Shown piece by piece: positions 8,206-12,003 of a stretch of 12,003 nucleotides of DNA. Source of the stretch: J088 sp003695505 [NCBI: Candidatus Dadabacteria bacterium]. GTDB lineage: Bacteria; J088. The stretch is from NCBI GenBank assembly GCA_003695505.1, contig RFIY01000017.1, positions 1 through 12,003 of the forward strand, read 5' to 3'. Below the pieces are notes generated by a model. It saw only the letters and a program-made list of their open reading frames with translations, ran no database searches and was not told the DNA's origin. How positions within the stretch are numbered: the first letter of the stretch is position 1; each line of letters begins with the position of its first letter. Made by a program: the position numbers and the translations under genes.

Positions 8206-9063
8206 ATGCACCGGTTCTACGATCCTGCGCTGGATATCGAATTGATCGGGAGCGGCCGCGCTTTCGAAGAGACGCTGTTTGCCTTGCCGCGTCAGCGTCT
8301 TGCGCTGGACGGAGGCTGGGGCAATACCGACATTTTTGCGCAGCCCAATCTGTTTCTCAGTCATCTCCACATGGATCACGCACTCGGTTTGCCCCGTTTT
8401 GTCGTCAATCGGCAGAAGATGGGAGACGGATCCTGTCGAATCTTTGTGCCGGCGGCCGCACTCGACGACGCACGGGGCATTGTTGCGGCCTGGCAGCGCG
8501 CCGAGCGGCGCCGAGATCCAGTGGAGTGGGTTGGTGTCGAAGACGGTCTCGAAGTCGAATACGAAGGACCGTGGCGGCTGAGGTTCTTCTCTACGGATCA
8601 CAATGTGCCATCCGCAGGCGTCTGTCTGCTCAGAAAGCAGAGCCGTGTACGACCGGAATATGCGGATTTGTCACCGAAGGAAATCGGACGTCTGGTGCGA
8701 GATGGCGCGGAGCCGGTCGAGACCACCTGGTTGCCGGCGTTTGCATGGTGTGGCGACACCAGCGCCAGCGTGTTCGAACGGCACCCCTGGCTCTATGACG
8801 TGCGTATTCTGGTTACAGAATGCACGTTCATCCAGGCTTTTCACGATGAGCCGGGTGTGACACGTGGCCATACATCGTGGGAAGATCTCTGCGAACGCGC
8901 GGAGCGGTTCTCGAATACGGCGTTGATCTTGTCACATTTTTCGCGGCGTTACTCCGCCGAGCGGATCTGGGAGCACCTCAACCAGACGTCTCCGGACACG
9001 CTCCGCCAGCGCCTGCGTCCACTGATTTCCGTGCCCGGAAGTGAGGATCGGGGACTCGGCTGA
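8206..9063 (+). CDS. RNase Z-like metallo-beta-lactamase fold hydrolase
   Basis: A 285-residue protein with the RNase Z zinc-ligand pattern: LSHLHMDHALGLP (H53, H55, D57, H58), H132 in STDHNVPSAG, D184 in WCGDTS, GHTS (H222) and LSHFSRRYS (H244), plus ECTF before the HxT motif. RNase Z cuts pre-tRNA 3' to the discriminator base, ahead of CCA. The segment after H132 (VCLLRKQSR, then LSPKEIGRLVRDG) resembles the RNase Z region that includes the tRNA-clamping arm, but is short. The usual early FDCGEGTQ motif is LALDGGWGN here, so this is a divergent member. It begins 12 bases after truB with no good ribosome-binding site, suggesting read-through from the operon. Another MBL phosphodiesterase role is possible; the fold is certain, the substrate is not. 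Confidence 0.75.
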   Translation: MHRFYDPALDIELIGSGRAFEETLFALPRQRLALDGGWGNTDIFAQPNLFLSHLHMDHALGLPRFVVNRQKMGDGSCRIFVPAAALDDARGIVAAWQRAERRRDPVEWVGVEDGLEVEYEGPWRLRFFSTDHNVPSAGVCLLRKQSRVRPEYADLSPKEIGRLVRDGAEPVETTWLPAFAWCGDTSASVFERHPWLYDVRILVTECTFIQAFHDEPGVTRGHTSWEDLCERAERFSNTALILSHFSRRYSAERIWEHLNQTSPDTLRQRLRPLISVPGSEDRGLG

Positions 9064-9090
9064 AACCATGTAGAATATTGGGCGGACACG

Positions 9091-9098
9091 AGGTGGAG
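9091..9098 (+). promoter_or_regulatory. Strong ribosome-binding site AGGTGGAG
   Basis: AGGTGGAG lies five bases before ATG 9104 and fixes that start. It is the strongest Shine-Dalgarno-like site in the window, in contrast to the weak sites of the neighbouring genes. This suggests the downstream membrane protein is translated independently rather than by coupling. Confidence 0.7.
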
Positions 9099-9103
9099 CG
9101 ACA

Positions 9104-9592
9104 ATGACCGACATTCGAATGCGGCCGGGTTTCGCGATCCCGGCCCGCAATCCCAATGCGATACTCGACCGGCTGGAAACGCTCGTAGCGCGGGACAACA
9201 GCGCGTTCCGGCTGCAACGCTACGATGGCCATGCCATCCTGCATGTCAGGCATCCCCATATCTGGTCGCCACATCTTTCCATCTCCGTGCATCAGAATGA
9301 TGACGAGCAACCCGAGCTGGCTTGTCGTTTCGAGCCATCCTCGAATATCTGGACGCTGTTTATGGCCGCCTATCTGATTGCTGGCTTTGGTGCATTTATT
9401 TCATTTTGCTGGGGCATGGGCCAATGGCTGGCCGGTGAATCTCCCGTCGCACTCTGGGGGGCGGTCATTGGAACCTTGCTGGTCACGAATACATACGCCT
9501 TTTCGTTGTTCGGGCGGGCGCTCGGTTTCGATGACATGTATCGTCTGCGCGCAGAGCTCGATGAAGCCGTGCAACAGGCTACAGAGACCTGA
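9104..9592 (+). CDS. Uncharacterised membrane protein with two transmembrane helices
   Basis: I do not recognise a named family. The 162-residue protein has a soluble N-terminal part (1-80) that looks like a small beta-rich domain and includes HPHIWSPHLSISV. Two hydrophobic helices follow: about 84-109 (IWTLFMAAYLIAGFGAFISF, then CWGMGQWL) and about 115-137 (VALWGAVIGTLLVTNTYAFS). A short amphipathic tail RLRAELDEAVQQ ends it. There is no signal peptide, so both ends probably face the same side, most simply the cytoplasm. The WSPxLS and WTLFM patterns followed by GxxxGF recall a set of unnamed bacterial membrane proteins I have seen; that memory is not evidence of function. It lies 40 bases after the RNase Z-like gene and is preceded by a strong ribosome-binding site. 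Confidence 0.8.
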   Translation: MTDIRMRPGFAIPARNPNAILDRLETLVARDNSAFRLQRYDGHAILHVRHPHIWSPHLSISVHQNDDEQPELACRFEPSSNIWTLFMAAYLIAGFGAFISFCWGMGQWLAGESPVALWGAVIGTLLVTNTYAFSLFGRALGFDDMYRLRAELDEAVQQATET

Positions 9593-9602
9593 ACCACCCC
9601 TG

Positions 9603-9667
9603 ATGCAGGTATGCAGGCTGTAGCTGCCTGGATCATGCTTGATTCCGGCTGGTTTTTCCTGCATGAT
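9603..9667. repeat. Cluster of ATGCAGG heptamers and an ATCATGC/GCATGAT inverted repeat
   Basis: The heptamer ATGCAGG occurs at 9603-9609 and 9611-9617, and inverted (CCTGCAT) at 9658-9664. ATCATGC (9632-9638) is an exact inverted match to GCATGAT (9661-9667), 22 bases apart. A 5-base-pair hairpin CAGGC/GCCTG (9614-9618, 9626-9630) sits between. The arms flank and overlap the promoter proposed at 9639-9667. This looks like a regulator-binding region, but short repeats can arise by chance. Confidence 0.4.
9639..9667 (+). promoter_or_regulatory. Possible promoter for the cNMP-binding gene
   Basis: TTGATT (9639-9644) and CATGAT (9662-9667) are spaced by 17 bases and match the sigma70 consensus at 5 of 6 and 4 of 6 positions. 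The right inverted-repeat arm overlaps the -10 and the left arm ends directly before the -35. It fits a change of transcription unit after the membrane-protein gene. The -10 is weak, so this is a tentative call. Confidence 0.3.
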
Positions 9668-9706
9668 TGTTGAAGCACGTATCGTGGACAGGAGCGTTTC
9701 GCACGA

Positions 9707-9739
9707 ATGATGCATCATCACCGTTACAGCCCAACATGA
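9707..9739 (+). other. Possible 10-codon leader ORF, coupled to the downstream gene
   Basis: An ATG at 9707 opens a reading frame for MMHHHRYSPT that stops at TGA 9737-9739. This stop overlaps the ATG at 9736 of the next gene as ATGA, the same junction used at rbfA/nrnA and nrnA/truB. AGGAG (9690-9694) lies 12 bases before the ATG, a rather long spacing. The downstream ATG has no ribosome-binding site of its own, which a coupled leader would explain. The start codon is within a perfect 12-base palindrome, ATGATGCATCAT (9707-9718). Such a short ORF could be chance. Confidence 0.25.
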
Positions 9740-11133
9740 CGGCTCGCGAGCGTTCGGTCAGCGATGTTCGACGCGACATCCTCGGTATCGTCGCGCAGGG
9801 GGATTTGCGACGCGCCTTGCGACTCTGCCTGACCGCGCTGCGCCAGTTGCCGTCAGAGCCGCAGTTGTGGCTGACCCTGGGTGATGTGTGTCGACAGTCG
9901 GACCAGCCCGATCGCGCGATTCGCGCGTGGGAACGATCCGCAGAACTCTTCGCTGCACGCGGCGCATTGATTCAGGCAATCAGCGCCAACAAGCTGATCG
10001 TCGAACTGGATCCTGCCCACGCCCGGACGCAGGAACAACTGGCATCGCTCTATGGCCGCGCACGGGCAACTTCGGAGCCGGCCGGACGCCCCTCCTTTGA
10101 TGCCGTCGAAGTCGATCTGGATGATCTGCTGGCCGAGCACAGTATCGAGGCGGCCGAGATCATCGAGGACGAGACCCCGCCGGCGACCGAGGCAGGTGGC
10201 GCGGCTGCAGCGCCCGCTGAACCAACATTGATCTTTCTGGACGAGGCGCCACCACCTCCAGCACTGGAAATACTCGACGACGAAGAAACCGGCATCGGCG
10301 ATGCGGAGGCCGAGCTGGTCGATGACATGCTGGAGACGACCTCGGGATGGAAGGATCCGGGAAGCGATCAGGGCGAACTGCTGATCGATTTGCCGGATGT
10401 GCCGATCTTTTCGGAGTTGCCTCCCAATGCGTTCATCGAAGTCGTCGACCAGGTGCGTCGCGCACGATATTTTCCCGGAGAGGATATCGTTACGGAGGGG
10501 GATCGTGGAGACAGTTTCTATGTGATTGCCCAGGGCGCGGCCGAAGTCGTCAAAAGGGGAGTGGATGGCGAAGTGGCCCTTGCCGTACTTGGTCCCGGAA
10601 CCTTTTTTGGCGAGATTGCGTTTCTGACCGGTTCGGAGCGAACGGCTACGGTACGCGCAGCGGATCACTGCGATATACTCGAATTCAGCCGGGGGGCGAT
10701 GGAGACGTTGATGGCACGCTTTCCCTCGTTACGGGACGTGCTAGAACGTTTCTGCCGTGAACGGCTCATCGATACAGTCGTGAAAACTGCGCCGTTGCTG
10801 TCCACGTTGCCGGCAAGAAAACGTGCGGCGATCGTGCGTCATTTCCGCGCGCTGGAGTTTTCGGACGGCGACCAGGTGATCTCACCGGGATCCATTTCGC
10901 GCGCGGTTTATGTGATTGTGTTTGGTGGCGTGCGCGTTGGCGTGGACGAGCTGGGTCCATGTGCCGCCTTTGGTGCAAGCAGCCTCGTCAAACAGGAACC
11001 CGAACTCGAAGCACACGTTGCGACCGGTCGAACGCTGGTTCTGGAAATCAGCGATGATGTCGCTCGCACGCTTGCTGAGCGCCTTCCCGAATTTCGTCGC
11101 GAACTGGAAGCTCTGGTCGAGCAGGGTTATTGA
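9736..11133 (+). CDS. TPR protein with tandem cyclic-nucleotide-binding domains
   Basis: The 465-residue protein has three parts. Residues about 8-110 are TPR-like helices (GDLRRALRLCLTALRQLP, then QPDRAIRAWERSAELFAARG). Residues about 120-215 are an acidic, Pro/Ala-rich, probably disordered linker. Residues about 222-340 are a cyclic-nucleotide-binding domain with an intact phosphate-binding cassette, FGEIAFLTGSERTATVRA (291-308): the Gly-Glu pair (292-293) and Arg302 that hold the cyclic phosphate are present. A second domain of the same fold (about 350-460) lacks the Gly-Glu and Arg-Thr-Ala residues and is probably structural. There is no helix-turn-helix, kinase or membrane segment, so it probably works through protein contacts. 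Such TPR-cNMP fusions are familiar in Myxococcota and relatives. The frame is open to TTG 9667, but ATG 9736 is preferred because the intervening residues look non-coding. It ends tail-to-tail with the M23 gene. Confidence 0.87.
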   Translation: MTARERSVSDVRRDILGIVAQGDLRRALRLCLTALRQLPSEPQLWLTLGDVCRQSDQPDRAIRAWERSAELFAARGALIQAISANKLIVELDPAHARTQEQLASLYGRARATSEPAGRPSFDAVEVDLDDLLAEHSIEAAEIIEDETPPATEAGGAAAAPAEPTLIFLDEAPPPPALEILDDEETGIGDAEAELVDDMLETTSGWKDPGSDQGELLIDLPDVPIFSELPPNAFIEVVDQVRRARYFPGEDIVTEGDRGDSFYVIAQGAAEVVKRGVDGEVALAVLGPGTFFGEIAFLTGSERTATVRAADHCDILEFSRGAMETLMARFPSLRDVLERFCRERLIDTVVKTAPLLSTLPARKRAAIVRHFRALEFSDGDQVISPGSISRAVYVIVFGGVRVGVDELGPCAAFGASSLVKQEPELEAHVATGRTLVLEISDDVARTLAERLPEFRRELEALVEQGY

Positions 11134-12003
11134 GCGCGTGTTGCGGCCGACACGCCTCGCAACGGTTCTGCCAAAAGGGGCGCGGCCATAATGGCGGGCA
11201 GATCGGCGGGAGGGGTCAGGAAGTCCGCCGGATCGATGCGACGCCCTTTCCAGCGTATGCCGAAATGAAGATGGGGGCCGGTGGCGCGTCCCGTCGCGCC
11301 AACGGCTCCGATGACCTGACCGCGCTCAACGGACTGACCGGGTTGCACATCGATGCGGCTGAGATGAAAATACATCGAAATCAGGCCATCGCCATGGTCG
11401 ATAAAAATACTGTTTCCAGCAAAAAAATGTTCTTCGGCCAGTACGACCGTACCATCATCCGCAGCCAGCACCGGCGTGCCTTCAGCGGCGGGGTAGTCCG
11501 CGCCGCTGTGTGGATTGCGCGGCTCACCGTTGATGAAGCGCCGCGAACCAAATCTCCCGCCGTGCGGAAGGTCCGCCAGCGGCGGATGCAGCGGCAGGTG
11601 CCAGCGGCGTGGTGTGTTGAGTTTCCAAAGCGCCCGTATACGTGCGTTCTCGCGCTGGACGCGTGCGAGGTCCGCCTCTGAAAGATGGACGTGTCGGTCA
11701 TCTTTGAGCGTGATTCGCTGGACTGGCCATGGGTAATCCAGGACGAGCAGGCGGGCGATTCGATCGGTATCGTCGGTGATGGCACGGATTTCGAGTTCGG
11801 ACGCGCGTTCGAGCAGATCGACGGCAAACAAACACGAACCGTCTGGTAGCGGCGCCCAGGTCTCAGTTTCCTGTTTGCAGGCCGCAAATGGCCCCTCCCA
11901 GCGGATGAGCTGGCCAGGTGGGATCGCTGCGGTGACCGGTTCGGGTGCCGAGAAGGCCGGACTGGCGGCGAGAAGTACCACGCCAAGCGCCATTACGATG
12001 CTA
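11127..12003 (-). CDS. Exported M23 (LytM-type) metallopeptidase, start probably beyond window
   Basis: Residues are numbered from the ATG whose first base is 11993. M23 enzymes cut peptide crosslinks in peptidoglycan; some are inactive activators of amidases. A hydrophobic stretch MALGVVLLAASPAFSA is the core and cleavage region of a signal peptide. The usual basic n-region is missing and the frame stays open to the window edge, so the true start is probably further upstream. Residues 30-130 form a family-specific N-terminal region with C40 and C54, possibly a disulfide. The LytM domain has all catalytic and zinc positions: H162 and D166 in HSGAD, H210 in MYFHLS, and H241-L-H243 in GPHLHF, so it should be active. 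GRFGSRRFINGEPRNPHSG is characteristic of this subfamily. It is transcribed toward the cNMP-binding gene; the stop (TAA) overlaps that gene's last codons by seven bases. Confidence 0.92.
   Translation of the reverse strand, partial: SIVMALGVVLLAASPAFSAPEPVTAAIPPGQLIRWEGPFAACKQETETWAPLPDGSCLFAVDLLERASELEIRAITDDTDRIARLLVLDYPWPVQRITLKDDRHVHLSEADLARVQRENARIRALWKLNTPRRWHLPLHPPLADLPHGGRFGSRRFINGEPRNPHSGADYPAAEGTPVLAADDGTVVLAEEHFFAGNSIFIDHGDGLISMYFHLSRIDVQPGQSVERGQVIGAVGATGRATGPHLHFGIRWKGRRIDPADFLTPPADLPAIMAAPLLAEPLRGVSAATRAQ

Noticed and set aside
9071-9076. TAGAAT as a -10 box before the membrane-protein gene
   Set aside because: The hexamer is good, but no acceptable -35 box lies 16-18 bases upstream (TCGGGG or similar), so I did not call a promoter.
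9614-9657. CAGGC/GCCTG hairpin followed later by TTTTT as an intrinsic terminator
   Set aside because: The stem is only five base pairs and the T run begins more than 20 bases after it, which is not a working terminator layout.
9667-9735. TTG start at 9667 for the cNMP-binding gene
   Set aside because: It would add 23 residues with no domain likeness over a repeat-rich regulatory region. ATG 9736 gives a natural N-terminus next to the TPR helices.
1-12003. CRISPR array, tRNA or rRNA gene, insertion sequence, phage or defence system
   Set aside because: I saw no regularly spaced repeats, cloverleaf pattern, transposase or integrase motifs, or defence-type proteins. Genes are housekeeping or signalling in type, with uniform composition.

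Overview
The window is GC-rich and densely coded. No stretch of 300 bases or more lacks a gene; the longest gap is about 143 bases (9593-9735). It is a chromosomal housekeeping locus built around the translation and RNA-metabolism operon rimP-nusA-infB-rbfA-nrnA-truB. The gene order, with rbfA, a DHH phosphoesterase and truB after infB, recalls Myxococcota, Desulfobacterota and other former 'Deltaproteobacteria'. So do the NusA N-terminus, the receiver-PilZ protein and the TPR/cyclic-nucleotide-binding protein. The exact phylum cannot be fixed by eye. I saw no tRNA or rRNA gene, CRISPR array, transposase, phage gene or integrase, and the reading style is uniform across the window, so nothing suggests recent transfer.

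Layout. (a) 1-1314: the C-terminal part of a RecO-like recombination mediator, cut by the window edge. It overlaps by 4 bases (TTGA) a protein with a degenerate receiver domain followed by a PilZ (c-di-GMP effector type) domain. (b) 1315-1387: a short regulatory gap with a good sigma70-type promoter (17-base spacer, extended -10). A perfect 14-base palindrome starts at its -35 box. (c) 1388-8193: rimP, nusA, infB, rbfA, nrnA and truB, co-directional. The gaps are 38, 17 and 9 bases, then two ATGA overlaps. (d) 8206-9063: an RNase Z-like metallo-beta-lactamase protein 12 bases after truB, probably in the same transcript. (e) 9104-9592: an unrecognised two-helix membrane protein with a strong ribosome-binding site. 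(f) 9593-9735: a repeat-rich regulatory gap with a possible promoter and a 10-codon leader ORF. (g) 9736-11133: a TPR protein with tandem cyclic-nucleotide-binding domains. (h) 11127-12003, minus strand: an exported M23 (LytM-type) peptidase, convergent with (g) and overlapping it by 7 bases; its start is probably beyond the window.

How the genes work together. RimP and RbfA mature the 30S subunit, NusA couples transcription and translation and acts in antitermination, and IF2 starts translation. NrnA clears nano-RNAs and pAp, TruB modifies tRNA U55, and the RNase Z-like protein may trim pre-tRNA 3' ends. The flanks carry two proteins built to sense cyclic nucleotides (PilZ and cNMP-binding) and an envelope hydrolase. 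I found no convincing new multi-gene system. The more unusual items are the recO/receiver-PilZ coupling, the palindrome-promoter before rimP, the repeat-rich leader before the cNMP-binding gene, and the uncharacterised membrane protein.
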